Notes under the pieces: model-generated
What the model was told of the DNA's origin: nothing
The model's input: only the letters and a program-made list of their open reading frames with translations
Database searches by the model: none
Source: JAICSD01 sp963836665
GTDB taxonomy: Bacteria; Acidobacteriota; Vicinamibacteria; Vicinamibacterales; 2-12-FULL-66-21
DNA: 64,000 nt
NCBI GenBank assembly: GCA_963836665.1
Contig: CAWIKL010000004.1
Span: 1 to 64,000, forward strand
Direction: 5' to 3'
Part shown: positions 1 to 8,906 of the stretch, in pieces
Layout: every line of letters begins with the position of its first letter
Position numbering within the stretch: the first letter of the stretch is position 1
Program-made: the position numbers and the translations under genes

Positions 1-606
1 CATTCCCTGGATGAATCCGACGGCGCGCTTCTCGGCCTTCACAGCACCCGTATCCTCGTCCAGGGCCGGCGTGATTACACGAACGAGCGCGCCATCCGTG
101 CGACTGGTGCGAATCGCATCGAGCACCATGAATATCTTGGAGCTGTACTCGCTGGCGACGACGCGGCCGTGGCTCTGATACCAGTACAGCACCAGCTGCC
201 GGTCGGCACCCTTTCGAATCAGGTATCGGTTTACGGTGATCGGCTGCGGGGCCGCGCCGGGACTCATGGAGACGGGAATCGTCAGGTACGACTGCGACTC
301 TGGCGCCCATCCCGCGCCCGGCAGGCAGTTCAGCGGGGAGTGCATCGTGTCTCCCTCGCGCTGGCTCTTGTAGTAGCCGACGTACAGCCCGATCGGGAGG
401 TCGGCGGTCTTGGAGTAGACGAGGTTCAGGTATTCGTCCACCCCGAGAACCTTGAGAATCTTTGGATCGAACGGTTCTCCACGGCTGCCGTTCCAGCCGT
501 CGATCGTCATGGGAAAGCTGACGAACGAGTTGCGGATCGCTACCGGTTCCGACTTCGTCGCCTGCGCGATCACACCGGTCGCTACGACGAAGATGAGCGC
601 CAGCAC
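1..606 (-). CDS. epsI: EpsI family exosortase-associated protein (3' end off the window)
   Basis: About 200 residues are visible and the C-terminus is cut by the left edge. A short hydrophobic N-terminus (YVLALIFVVATGV) is followed by an EpsI domain with the hallmark MHSPLNCLPGAGW segment and the YWYQSHGRVVASEY segment. EpsI proteins accompany exosortases in PEP-CTERM and exopolysaccharide loci and are thought to act in the periplasm or inner membrane; their biochemical role is not settled. It lies directly downstream of the exosortase. The start is unclear: the frame has a stop at 622-624 and then only CTG or GTG codons, so GTG 606 is used. An ATG at 625 overlaps that stop (ATGA) but lies in the other frame, suggesting a base lost or gained here. 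The family call is firm; the start is not. Confidence 0.85.
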   Translation of the reverse strand, partial: MLALIFVVATGVIAQATKSEPVAIRNSFVSFPMTIDGWNGSRGEPFDPKILKVLGVDEYLNLVYSKTADLPIGLYVGYYKSQREGDTMHSPLNCLPGAGWAPESQSYLTIPVSMSPGAAPQPITVNRYLIRKGADRQLVLYWYQSHGRVVASEYSSKIFMVLDAIRTSRTDGALVRVITPALDEDTGAVKAEKRAVGFIQGM

Positions 607-621
607 GTAGAGTCGGAGCAG

Positions 622-1505
622 TCATGCCTGTGCCTCCCCTGCGGGTGCGTACGACGAGCGGCGCCGACGCGAGCTTAACCGGTAACAGACGCGCCAGGGC
701 GCGCTGCACGGCAAATAGGAGCGCGAAAGAGACGATGAAGATCAACCACCCGGAGAACTCGTGGAGAAATCCTTCCGCCGCCGCCGCGCCGTAGTAGTGC
801 GCCGCGATGCCGGTTCCGGCAACGCGCACACCATTGGCGAACACGGCGATCGGGATAGTGGCCAGGGCGATGAGCGTGCGCATCCACGGACGGGGATCGA
901 CGAAATAGCCGAAGACGATCCCGAGCGTCAGCAAGGAGATCAAAGACCGGATGCCGCTGCACGCCTCCGCGACTTCGAGCGTGGTATTCGCCAGGACGAT
1001 GACGTTGCCTTCCCGGAGGACTGGGATATTCAGCGCGGAAATGCTTGCCTCGCCGACTCGCGACGCCAGTAACTGCAGCGGGAAGGCGATCTGGTTGAAG
1101 ATGATCGCCGGAAGGGGAATCATCAACAGGAGAAAGGCGAGTGGCAGGGCAAGTGCTCGCACGTGACGCCATCCGCCGACGAACAGGACGGTCCCTACCA
1201 GCACACCGATGATCGAAATCCGGGTCAGGAACAGCTCGGCACCGAGGGTCCCAACGGCGAGGACCGCGATCGCACCAGCGACGACGAGGAGACCGAGCCA
1301 CGACGGCCGTACCAGGCAGTGCCGCCAACGCGTGGCGGCGCTCCCACGCAAAGTACAGCGCGATCGGCACGATCAGGAATCCGTGCGAATAGTTGTCGTC
1401 GGTGGCCCAGTCATGAACCAGCTTGACGAGAACGTGGGAATAGAGCAATGCGAACCCGGCGGCCGCGACCAGGGCGGCCGACACGGCTTTTGGTGAAATC
1501 TGCAT
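622..1505 (-). CDS. Exosortase, multi-pass transpeptidase-like sorting enzyme (frame broken)
   Basis: Exosortases are inner-membrane enzymes that recognise the C-terminal PEP-CTERM signal and are believed to cleave it. The N-terminus (residues 1-65) has a membrane segment and the DDNYSHGFLIVPI motif. The frame then breaks near 1307, where one surplus base lies in GTACGGCCGTC. The second frame continues as several membrane helices with the catalytic Cys in VAEACSGIRSLIS, the conserved Arg in FANGVRVAG and the His in FLHEFSGW, so all three expected catalytic residues are present. A second slip near 680 is likely, because the alternative frame gives a basic tail ending at a TGA that overlaps the ATG at 625. 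Upstream is a TPR lipoprotein (39-base gap) and downstream is epsI, so this is an operon. The breaks are probably sequence errors, since the catalytic residues are intact. Confidence 0.88.
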
Positions 1506-1544
1506 TCAGCTGAACCTATCGATGTGCCTTCTGTAAAAATAGGC

Positions 1545-3815
1545 CTATCCGCCGATTTGCGCGAGGGTTTTCTGCGCCTCGACCGCGCCGTCGAACTTCG
1601 GATTCAACCGGAGCGACTCTTTCAGCGCTTTTCGGCCACCGTCCAGGTCGGCCAGTTTCACGCAGGTCAGTCCGAGGTGATACTGAGCGGACACGTTCGT
1701 CGGGTCTTTTTCCACGCTGTGCTGCAACGCCGCGAGCGCCTGGGGATACATGTTCTTCTTGTAGTAGATCCAGCCGAGCGTGTCGTTGACGTTTGGCTCA
1801 TCGGGGAGCGCCGCCATGGCGGTCTGGGCCAGCTGCAGTGCCTGATCGAGATTGCGGTTCGACTCCGCGTAGAGCCACGCCAGGTTGTTCGCGGCCACGG
1901 CTGCGTGGTCATCGATCGCCAGCGTCGCCTCGTAGGCCTTCTCAGCGTCCGCCGGCTTGTTGTCCATGTCGTAGAGCATGCCCAGCATCGTGCGCGCCGT
2001 CACCGACTTCGGCTGCCGGGCGACGATCTGTTGATACTCGGTCCGCGCCGCCTCGAGCTTCCGCTGGGACGCGTAGAGCTGTCCGAGCATCGCGTAAGCG
2101 GAGAGGGAATTGGGCGCCGCGGCAATCGCCTGGCGCAGGAGGTCCTCGGCGCGGGCCGTGTCGCCCGTCGCCAGGTAGGTCTGGGCCGCGATGGTCAGCG
2201 CCGCCAAGCTCGTCGGGTTCGCTTTCACCAACGCGTCGGCGCGCGCGTGCGCGTCGGCGGGATGCTTTTCGGCGACATCGAGCATGATCAGTCCACGCGC
2301 GGCATCGACGTTAGCGGCATCGATCTGCGCGGCTCGCAGGAACGCGCGCCGCGCGGCCGGCTGGTCGTGCTTCAGCAGGGCCAGCGATCCCTGCGCTGCC
2401 TGCACTGCGGCCGCGTTCTGGTACTTGTCGCTGAGCGGCGCCAACTCGCGCTCGGCGCCGGCCGCGTCGCCGCGCGCCAGCAGGCTCCGCACCAGCATCA
2501 GTCTCGCGGTGGGATTCTTCGGATCGGCATTCAGCACGTCCTGCGCGTACTGGCCCGATGATTCAGGCTTACCCGTGGCGAGCTGGATCCGCGCCAACTG
2601 CATCTGCGCCGCTGCGGCACGGGGATTCAGGGTTAGCGTCTCTTCGAACGCTTTCCGCGCGTTGTCTGGATCGGCGGCGGCCAGGTAGGTGAGGCCGAGG
2701 GTGTAATGCGCCGGCACCAGCCGCGGTTCCGCCGTTACGGCCGCCTTGGCCTTCTCTAGAGCCTCGTCGCGCTTGCCGTCAGCCAGCAGCAGCCGGGCCT
2801 TCAACTCGAGGGCACTCCCGGCCTTGGCGTCGTGGGTGAGGACCTCATCGACGATCTGATTCGCGCGCGCCCGTTCGTTCTGCGACGCAGCCAGCGTGGC
2901 GAGACGCACCTTTGCCGGCACGTACATGTCGGCTGTACCGGCCAGCGCCTCCAGCAGCCTGGCCGCATCGTCGCGCCGGCCCATCGCCATGTAGTAGTCG
3001 GCGACCGATAGCTTGACCGACGGCTCATTCGATGTCGCCGCCATCGTCTGCAGGTACGGCTCGGCGTCGGCCGCCTTGCCATCGGCAATCGCCAAGAGCG
3101 CCAGCGCGCGATTGGTCAGCAGGTTTTTCGGCTCGATCGCCAGCGCTTCCTTGAGCGTCTGTTCGGCCAACGGGCGCTGATCCGAGGCTGCATAGTAGTT
3201 CGCCAGCGCCAGCCGCGCCGGCACCGACTTGGGATCGATCTCGACCGCCTTCTTGAATGCGGCTTCCGCCGCCTCTTTCTTACCGCGCGCCAGCTGCAAC
3301 GCACCGAGGTTGGCGTAGGTATTGGCGCGCGCCGGATCGAGCCGGATGGCTTCTTCCATGTCCGCGACGGCGGCGTCGAAATCCTTCATCCCGGCGGTCG
3401 CGTTGCCCAGCAGGATCTGCGCCGCGAGATTGCGAGGATCCTTGGTCAGCACGTTCTGAGCCCTGGTGCGCGCGTCTTCGTACTTGTTGGCCAGCATCAG
3501 GAAGGTGGCGGCCTTCAGTTGCGCGTCGACGTTATCGGGGAGCAGATCTGCCGCGCGGATCGTCTCGCGATACGCGTTGGGGGCGTCCTTGAGCTGCAGG
3601 TAGGCGTCTGCCAGCTTCAACCGTGCCTGGCCCGAGCGCGGATCCGCCTGCACGGCGTTGCGGTATTCGACGACCGCTTCCTTGAACTTCTTGTCGGCGG
3701 CGTAGCGATCGCCGCTGGCGATGGACTCGCGGCTCCTCTTCTGTGGATCCTTCGAACAGCCCGCCGCCGCGATCGCAGCCAGCGCAATGACGAGGAAAAT
3801 TCGGACAGCACGCAT
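1545..3815 (-). CDS. TPR-repeat lipoprotein of the PEP-CTERM/exosortase system (PrsT-like), copy 1
   Basis: This is a 756-residue protein with a lipoprotein signal peptide (MRAVRIFLVIALAAIAAAGC, lipobox AAGC) followed almost entirely by tetratricopeptide repeats of about 34 residues. These show the TPR signature spacing, for example NLGALQLARGKKEAAEAAFKK. It resembles the PEP-CTERM system TPR lipoprotein family (PrsT), which is encoded next to exosortases and is presumed to be an outer-membrane-anchored scaffold for export or polysaccharide assembly. The frame is intact over its full length, unlike copies 2 and 3. It starts 18 bases after copy 2 with a GGAGC ribosome site, and the exosortase follows, so it is in the middle of the operon. 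The C-terminal repeats (NNLAWLYAESNRNLDQAL, then DTLGWIYYKKNMYPQAL) are shared with copies 2 and 3. Confidence 0.85.
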   Translation of the reverse strand: MRAVRIFLVIALAAIAAAGCSKDPQKRSRESIASGDRYAADKKFKEAVVEYRNAVQADPRSGQARLKLADAYLQLKDAPNAYRETIRAADLLPDNVDAQLKAATFLMLANKYEDARTRAQNVLTKDPRNLAAQILLGNATAGMKDFDAAVADMEEAIRLDPARANTYANLGALQLARGKKEAAEAAFKKAVEIDPKSVPARLALANYYAASDQRPLAEQTLKEALAIEPKNLLTNRALALLAIADGKAADAEPYLQTMAATSNEPSVKLSVADYYMAMGRRDDAARLLEALAGTADMYVPAKVRLATLAASQNERARANQIVDEVLTHDAKAGSALELKARLLLADGKRDEALEKAKAAVTAEPRLVPAHYTLGLTYLAAADPDNARKAFEETLTLNPRAAAAQMQLARIQLATGKPESSGQYAQDVLNADPKNPTARLMLVRSLLARGDAAGAERELAPLSDKYQNAAAVQAAQGSLALLKHDQPAARRAFLRAAQIDAANVDAARGLIMLDVAEKHPADAHARADALVKANPTSLAALTIAAQTYLATGDTARAEDLLRQAIAAAPNSLSAYAMLGQLYASQRKLEAARTEYQQIVARQPKSVTARTMLGMLYDMDNKPADAEKAYEATLAIDDHAAVAANNLAWLYAESNRNLDQALQLAQTAMAALPDEPNVNDTLGWIYYKKNMYPQALAALQHSVEKDPTNVSAQYHLGLTCVKLADLDGGRKALKESLRLNPKFDGAVEAQKTLAQIGG

Positions 3816-3833
3816 CTTGTTGCTCCGGGTTCC

Positions 3834-6117
3834 TTAGTAGACCAATTTGGCGAGGACCCGGCGGGCTTCTTCCGCGCCTTCAAATCCTCCGTTAATCTTC
3901 AAGGCCCGGCTCAGGGCGTCCCGTGCCTTCGCATCCTCTCCCGACGCCGCGTAGACCAGCCCGATGTGGAACAGGTACGTCGGATTATTCGGGTCCTTCG
4001 TGATGCACTGGGTCAGCACCGGGATCGCGAAGCCGGGCATGTCCTTCTTGTAGTAGATGTAGCCGACCGTGTCCGCGACCTCCGCGGAAGCCTGGCATCT
4101 CGGCTCGCGCCGAGAGCGCCAGTTGCAGGGCGACATCCAGATTCCCGCCGGTCGTGGCGTAGAGCCACGCCAGGTTGTTTGCCGCCGCCGCAGCCCGCGG
4201 GTTAGCAGTGACTGCCGCTTCGTAGGCCTTTTTCGCCGCGGCTGTATCCCCTGACGCCTGGTTGAGAAGGCCGAGCAGCGTCTGCGCCGTGACCGACTTC
4301 GGCTCCTTGGCCACGATACTGGTGTATTGGGCCTTTGCGGCATCCAACTGACGGGTCGCCACGTAGAACTGCCCCAGCAGGTTCACGGCTTCCAGGTTCG
4401 ATGGGTCGCGATCGACCAGCCGCTTCAGCGTGGCTTCCGTCTTCGCGCCATCGTGCATCGAGCTGTAGGTCTTGACCGCGAGCAGCAGCAGAGCGTCACT
4501 GGGCTCCTTCGTGGCGGAGAGGCGCGCCTCGATGCGTTTGCGTGCGTCTTCCGGCCGTTTGGCCTCGAAATCCAGCGCCGCTAGTCCGCCGAGGGCTTCA
4601 GTGTTGTCGGGATCGAGCTGAAGCGCCTCGTTGAAGGCCCGGCGGGCGTTGGCAGGATCCTCTTGCCTCAGGAAGTAGATGCCCTGGATCGCCCGCACCG
4701 GTGCCGCCTTGGGATAGCGGGCGAGCAGTGCCGCGATTTCTATTTTCGCGCGGGGCAGGTCGTCGGGCCGGGCGGTGAGGCTGCGCACCAGCGCCAGATG
4801 GGCCTCCAAGCTGGCCGGGGCTTCTTTGATTCCCTTTTCGGCGTAGTCGATCGCCGTGTCGAGTTCTTGGCGCTGGTAGTGAATTTTCGCGAGCTCGATC
4901 TGTGCCTCCGACCGCGCGGGGTCGTTATTCAGGGCTTCGGCGAACGCCTTGCGCGCGGCGTCGCGATCTCCCCGCGCGAGCTGGACGTACCCCAGCGTCA
5001 CATAGGCCTGCACATTCCGCGGATCCGCGGCCAGCGCGCTATTCGCCAGCGCGAGCGCCTCGGTGACTCTGTGGTCGGCGAGGAGCATGCGCCCCTCGAT
5101 CGCCAGCGCGGAGGCGTTCTTGGTATCCTTGGTCAACACTTCACGGAGGATCGCGTGCGCCTGGTCGCGGTTCCCGGACGCGTAGTTGATCATGGCCGTG
5201 CGAATCTGGCCGGCCGCGTAGCCTTCCGTCGTGGCCGACACCTTGCCGAGGAGCGCGAGGCTCTGATCGACCTTCCCGACGGCCAGGTAGTAATCGGCGA
5301 GCGTCAGTTGCGCTTCGACCGTGCCGACCGCCTCGGAGGCGGTCTCGATGAACGGCTCCGCCTGCATCGGCCGCCCCGTGGCGATGAGCAGCAGGCCGAG
5401 CGTTTGGTTCGCCCCGGCGTGTCGCGGCTGGATGGTCAGCGCCTTCCGCAGCATCGTCTCGGCATCGTTCATCCGGTTGACGCTCTGGTAGAAGTTCGCG
5501 AGCGCAAGCAGCGGCTTGATCGCCGTCGGATCGGTAGCGGCCGCAGTCTTGAACGCGGTCTCGGCCTGGTCGACGTTGCCGTTCGCGAGTTCGAGGACGC
5601 CGAGGTTGGTGTGGAGCCCGGCACGGTCAGGATCGAGATCCGCCGCCCGTTTCGCGACGTCCACGGCGTCGTCCAGGCTGCGAAGGCCGGCAAGCGCATT
5701 TCCCAGGAGCACGAGCGCCTGCAAGTTATTTGGTTCTTTGACCAGGATCCCGCGGGCGCGGGTTTTCGCGTCCTCGAAATGTCTGGCGAGCAGCATCAGG
5801 TTGCCGGTCTTGAGGTTGGCGTCGATGTTGTCCGGCGCCAGGTCGGCGGCCCTGGAATACGCGAGAAGCGCATTTTTCAGGTCGCCAGAGGCGACGTACG
5901 CTTCCCCCATTCCGTAGTACGCCTCAGCGAAGCGCGTGTCCTGCTGCGCCGCCTTCTTGAATTCGATGATGGCTTCGGCGTATTGCTTCTGAGCCGCGTA
6001 TGCCTGGCCCTTGCGGAGGAGCTCGCGCTTCACCTCATCCGGATTGCTGTTGCACGCGGTTGCCCCAGCCATAACCAGAACGAGCAGAACAACGCGATGG
6101 GTTAAAGATGAGTACAG
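3834..6117 (-). CDS. TPR-repeat lipoprotein of the exosortase locus (PrsT-like), copy 2 (one frame break)
   Basis: A protein of about 760 residues paralogous to the neighbouring copy. It has a signal peptide with lipobox (LVMAGATAC), then continuous TPR repeats, and the shared ending with NNLAWLYATTGGNLDVAL and TVGYIYYKKDMPGFAIPVL. One frame break lies near 4093, after LSARAEMP; the reading resumes as QASAEVADTVGY, so the gene looks functional apart from one base. The start is odd: no ATG, GTG or TTG lies close to the signal peptide, but a GGAGGA ribosome site (6125-6130) stands seven bases before CTG 6117. An upstream in-frame ATG at 6255 would add an unlikely basic extension and lies upstream of the predicted sigma-54 start site. 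It is the first gene of the run copy 2, copy 1, exosortase, epsI. Confidence 0.8.
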
Positions 6118-6146
6118 AAAAAAGTCCTCCGACCGGCTGAGGACTG

Positions 6147-6162
6147 TGCAAGGAAGGGCCCT
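6147..6162 (-). promoter_or_regulatory. Predicted sigma-54 promoter of the TPR-exosortase-epsI operon
   Basis: Read on the minus strand the site is AGGGCCCTTCCTTGCA. It has GG and GC separated by ten bases and a perfect TTGCA -12 element, while the -24 half is a weak match to TGGCACG. The expected start point near 6136 gives a leader of about 19 bases that carries the GGAGGA ribosome site. It is one of a set of similar sites in front of exosortase-related genes in this window. Confidence 0.6.
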
Positions 6163-6173
6163 AACGGACCGAG

Positions 6174-6203
6174 CTACCAGATTACCAGTTAAATTACTGG
6201 TAG
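6174..6203. promoter_or_regulatory. Imperfect palindrome upstream of the exosortase operon promoter
   Basis: CTACCAG at 6174-6180 is mirrored by CTGGTAG at 6197-6203, with a second TACCAG at 6183-6188 inside. The arms lie about 12-40 bases upstream of the predicted -24 element. That is close to where an activator could bind, although enhancer sites are often further away. This is inferred from symmetry only. Confidence 0.35.
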
Positions 6204-6252
6204 CGTTGGCTTTGTGTGGTTTCTGCCGTCTACGATGCCACGGTCGACGACT

Positions 6253-6280
6253 CAATAGTCTGCTCTAGGGCAGACTATTG
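6253..6280 (-). terminator. Perfect 11-bp inverted repeat after the first PEP-CTERM gene
   Basis: CAATAGTCTGC (6253-6263) and GCAGACTATTG (6270-6280) can form an 11-bp stem with a six-base loop. It starts two bases after the PEP-CTERM stop codon, as a terminator would. No run of U follows, so it could instead be an mRNA-stabilising hairpin or an operator for the next operon. Confidence 0.5.
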
Positions 6281-6281
6281 A

Positions 6282-7103
6282 CTACGATTCGAAGAACTTT
6301 TTCCGCCTTCTGAGCAAGAAACCCACGCCGCTGCCAAGCAGCAGCAGAGTTGACGGCTCCGGGTTGGCGATCAATTGAGCCTGTGCTCCCGGAATCGATG
6401 ACTTCGTGAACCATTCTTCGAATCCGGTGTCAGAGCTGTATTTCTTGTTGCTATTGTTGATATTGCCGAATTCTGAATAGAGCGTCACGTAGGTATAGCC
6501 GTTGAACAGGGATTTGGGGAGGTAGAAGACCAAGTCGCTGCCACTGCCTGCATCGCTCAGAAGGTAATTCACCGTGATGGCATTGTCGGTGTACGCCGTA
6601 TCCATGTCATAGAGCTTCGTCGCACCGTTCAACGAACCGCTCGCGTTATTCGCCCCGGCGTTCGAATACCCCGTGAGGTCAGTCTTGTTGGAGCCGAAGA
6701 TCTCGAGCTGATCCAACGTCAGGTAGCTCTTTCTCAGCGACGCGGCTTCGTTGACGTCCAGGAAAAACGCAAGATAGTCAACGTTACCGATTTTCTCCGT
6801 GCCGATGCTCGAAATGGCGAGATCGTGCGTGTTCGTCACGCCCTGCGCCGGCTGAGCGCTGGTGTTGTAGCCCTGTTCGGTCCCGTTCTGCTGGATTTGC
6901 AGGAACGAATCAAAATTTGCGGCCCCCGATGGGTGCTGGTCGGCCGTGAAGAACAAACCCTGGCCGAACGTGCAGCTCGAGCCTGCCGTCGTGAGGCTGC
7001 AGACCGTCGTCGCCGCTGCAGGGCGAGGCGTCACGACTGTCAACGCCACCGCGACTCCGAGCCATAGACTCGACTGCTTAATTACTGATCTCACAGCCCT
7101 CAT
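6282..7103 (-). CDS. PEP-CTERM sorting domain protein 1
   Basis: A 273-residue secreted protein. An N-terminal signal peptide ends near TPRPAAA, and the C-terminus has the classic tripartite sorting signal: NPEPSTLLLLGSG, a hydrophobic helix, then the basic tail LLRRRKK. The middle is a beta-rich, Thr/Ser/Asn-rich domain I cannot assign, with Cys residues only near the N-terminus (VCSLTTAGSSCTFG). By family knowledge it is exported and processed by the exosortase encoded 5 kb away, and probably ends up at the cell surface or in extracellular polymer. It has its own predicted sigma-54 promoter, leaving a leader of about 90 bases, and sits just upstream of the TPR-exosortase operon. Confidence 0.88.
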   Translation of the reverse strand: MRAVRSVIKQSSLWLGVAVALTVVTPRPAAATTVCSLTTAGSSCTFGQGLFFTADQHPSGAANFDSFLQIQQNGTEQGYNTSAQPAQGVTNTHDLAISSIGTEKIGNVDYLAFFLDVNEAASLRKSYLTLDQLEIFGSNKTDLTGYSNAGANNASGSLNGATKLYDMDTAYTDNAITVNYLLSDAGSGSDLVFYLPKSLFNGYTYVTLYSEFGNINNSNKKYSSDTGFEEWFTKSSIPGAQAQLIANPEPSTLLLLGSGVGFLLRRRKKFFES

Positions 7104-7204
7104 CCGATTCTTGTGTAATCCCGCTGTCTGGTATCAGCTTACCGCGATACCGCGCGCCGCGTCGCACGCATCAGGCACGGGACACTCCCGCCCAATGTTA
7201 TTTA

Positions 7205-7220
7205 CGCAAGTGAACTGCCA
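7205..7220 (-). promoter_or_regulatory. Predicted sigma-54 promoter of PEP-CTERM gene 1
   Basis: The minus-strand site is TGGCAGTTCACTTGCG. It has TGGCA of the -24 element, GG-N10-GC spacing and TTGC of the -12 element. The predicted start point near 7194 lies about 91 bases before the ATG. Confidence 0.75.
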
Positions 7221-7257
7221 TGGCTAGACTGGCCGGCTATTCATAGGATGGCACGCC

Positions 7258-7271
7258 GTAAGTATCTTAAA
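7258..7271. promoter_or_regulatory. Candidate activator site (14-base motif, copy A)
   Basis: GTAAGTATCTTAAA, containing the inverted repeat TAAG-TAT-CTTA, lies 38 bases upstream of the -24 element of PEP-CTERM gene 1. The same 14 bases occur in the same orientation 48 bases upstream of the promoter of PEP-CTERM gene 2 (12241-12254). The one-helical-turn difference in spacing fits an enhancer-type binding site. Confidence 0.55.
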
Positions 7272-7507
7272 ATGAGCCAGTTAACAACATCGTGCCCGCT
7301 CTGACGATGCCGTCTGCGAAAAAAATGAGCGCGCGAAAGGGATCTGCAGCGGCGACTTTCCTCGCCGCCATTGCGGTTTCGACCGACTTGTAAACGACGT
7401 TGGTGCACGGTGTCTTGAGGAGACGATAGCCTGCTTTAGGCGAGACCACTTCCGGTCCGGACTTTGCTAAATAATCGGAATCAGCAATTCTACCCGAGGA
7501 CCGCTTC
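7272..7507. other. Intergenic region with no convincing gene except a sigma-54 site
   Basis: The only open frame (7267-7539, minus) lacks a ribosome site, matches no family I know and runs into the VanZ gene. On the plus strand CGGTCCGGACTTTGCT at 7453-7468 is a sigma-54 match, with GG at 7454-7455, GC at 7466-7467 and a perfect TTGCT. Its predicted start near 7479 faces the VanZ gene. Confidence 0.5.
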
Positions 7508-7543
7508 ATGTATTTGTGTGTATTCGTGTGCTTGAGCAAGTGA
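7508..7543 (+). CDS. Possible 11-codon leader ORF coupled to the VanZ-like gene
   Basis: ATG 7508 is preceded by GAGGA at 7495-7499. The frame reads MYLCVFVCLSK and stops at TGA 7541-7543, which overlaps GTG 7540 of the next gene as GTGA. The arrangement suggests translational coupling. No experimental or family evidence supports the peptide itself. Confidence 0.35.
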   Translation: MYLCVFVCLSK

Positions 7544-8889
7544 CCCGCGTCATCCCGGTGCGCCGCCGCGGCTATCGATCGCTGTTCCGCACCCGGTTCT
7601 CACTCCCCGCCGCGGCTTTCGACTCGCCCGGTCGTCGCACCTGGCCGCCTTCCTCTGTTCTGTGGTTGCTGTTCACGCTATTCGTCGTCTACGCGGCCGC
7701 GATTCCGTTCAGATTTGTGGGCAACTTTGCACTGGTGCAAGCAAAGCTCGCCGCGCTTCACTTTAGTCCGTTCGTGTCTCCCGACGGGAGCCGCCTGTCG
7801 ATTCCCGATGTCCTCCAGAACGTGCTGCTGTTCGTGCCCTTTGGCGTGCTCGGCATGATCGCCCGAGGATCCGGCGGCCGCCTCCGCCGCATCGCGACGG
7901 TGACCCTCCTCGGCGCAGTCCTGAGCGCGTGCGTGGAAACCCTGCAGTTGTTCACTGCCGACCGCATTACCGCGGTCAGCGATCTTGCCGCCGACACGGC
8001 CGGCACACTGATCGGCGCCGCTGCATTCGCCGCCCACGAGCGCGCCTTCCAGGCTGCCCTGACGCGCTTCTCAAACGCGCGCTTTGAGCGCAAGGCGTTC
8101 GCCTTTCCGCTGATGGCGTTTCTCGCTGTCGCGTGCATTGCCGAGTGGCACCCGTTCGACGTGACGCTCGATGTCAGCTCGGTGTGGGGGAACGTGAAAT
8201 TGTTCCGGGCGCATCCCTGGGACACCGGCCCGCTCACCGACGAGGTTCTCGAGTGGCTGCGATTCGCGGCGGTCGGAGGGGCCGCGGCCCTGTGGTTTCG
8301 CATCTGCAACGTCCGATGGCCGCGTGCCCTCGCGGCTGCTGTCGGGGTCGTGCTCGCGTGCGGCCTCGAGACGAGTCAGTTTTTCATCGAGTCGCGTGGA
8401 CCCGACCTTCGCGATGCCGCGGTGCACGGGTTCGGAGCTATCGCAGGCGCAGCGCTCGCCGGTGCGTCTCAGCGCCTCCGCCCCGCGCTCCTGACAACGC
8501 TGGTCTACCTGCTGACCATCATCGGCGCCGCAATCCAGGAGCTGTCGCCGTTCGCGGTAGCCCCGACCAGGAATCCGGTCGAGTGGATTCCGTTTCTCAG
8601 TTACTACCAGTACACGTCGACCGTCACGATTTCCCACGTCTTGGAAATGCTCCTGATGTTCCTGCCATTCGGATTCGTGCTGTCACTGAGCGTCACGCGT
8701 GGGCGGGGATGGGTCCTGGCGGCGGCGAGCACGGGGCTCGCAGTCATCCCACTTGAGTTCGCACAGGGGTTTATCAGTGGACGGTATCCCGACGTCACCG
8801 ACGTGGGCGTTTGCGTAGTCGGCTCACTCGTCGGGGTCGGGCTCGCGTCCATCGGCTGGGAACGATTCAACGCGGCGGTCGCGGCCTGA
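7540..8889 (+). CDS. VanZ-like multi-pass membrane protein with three VanZ modules
   Basis: About 449 residues with roughly a dozen hydrophobic segments. VanZ-type motifs recur three times. Module 1 has DVLQNVLLFVPFG, then ETLQLFTADRITAVSDLAAD. Module 2 is more degenerate, with LETSQFFIESRGPDLRDAAVH. Module 3 has SHVLEMLLMFLPFG, then LEFAQGFISGRYPDVTDV. VanZ proteins are small membrane proteins best known from teicoplanin resistance; VanZ-like proteins are also frequent in exosortase/EPS loci, where their role is unknown. A tandem triplication is unusual. GTG 7540 is chosen because a leader ORF overlaps it; GTG 7516 and GTG 7528 are alternatives. A sigma-54 site lies upstream at 7453, so it may share the locus regulation. 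Confidence 0.75.
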   Translation: MTRVIPVRRRGYRSLFRTRFSLPAAAFDSPGRRTWPPSSVLWLLFTLFVVYAAAIPFRFVGNFALVQAKLAALHFSPFVSPDGSRLSIPDVLQNVLLFVPFGVLGMIARGSGGRLRRIATVTLLGAVLSACVETLQLFTADRITAVSDLAADTAGTLIGAAAFAAHERAFQAALTRFSNARFERKAFAFPLMAFLAVACIAEWHPFDVTLDVSSVWGNVKLFRAHPWDTGPLTDEVLEWLRFAAVGGAAALWFRICNVRWPRALAAAVGVVLACGLETSQFFIESRGPDLRDAAVHGFGAIAGAALAGASQRLRPALLTTLVYLLTIIGAAIQELSPFAVAPTRNPVEWIPFLSYYQYTSTVTISHVLEMLLMFLPFGFVLSLSVTRGRGWVLAAASTGLAVIPLEFAQGFISGRYPDVTDVGVCVVGSLVGVGLASIGWERFNAAVAA

Positions 8890-8906
8890 ACGAAATGGGG
8901 GAGGCT

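Noticed and set aside
7267..7539. 90-residue minus-strand ORF overlapping the VanZ start
   Set aside because: No ribosome site, no recognisable family, overlaps the leader and start of a supported gene and the candidate regulatory sequences.
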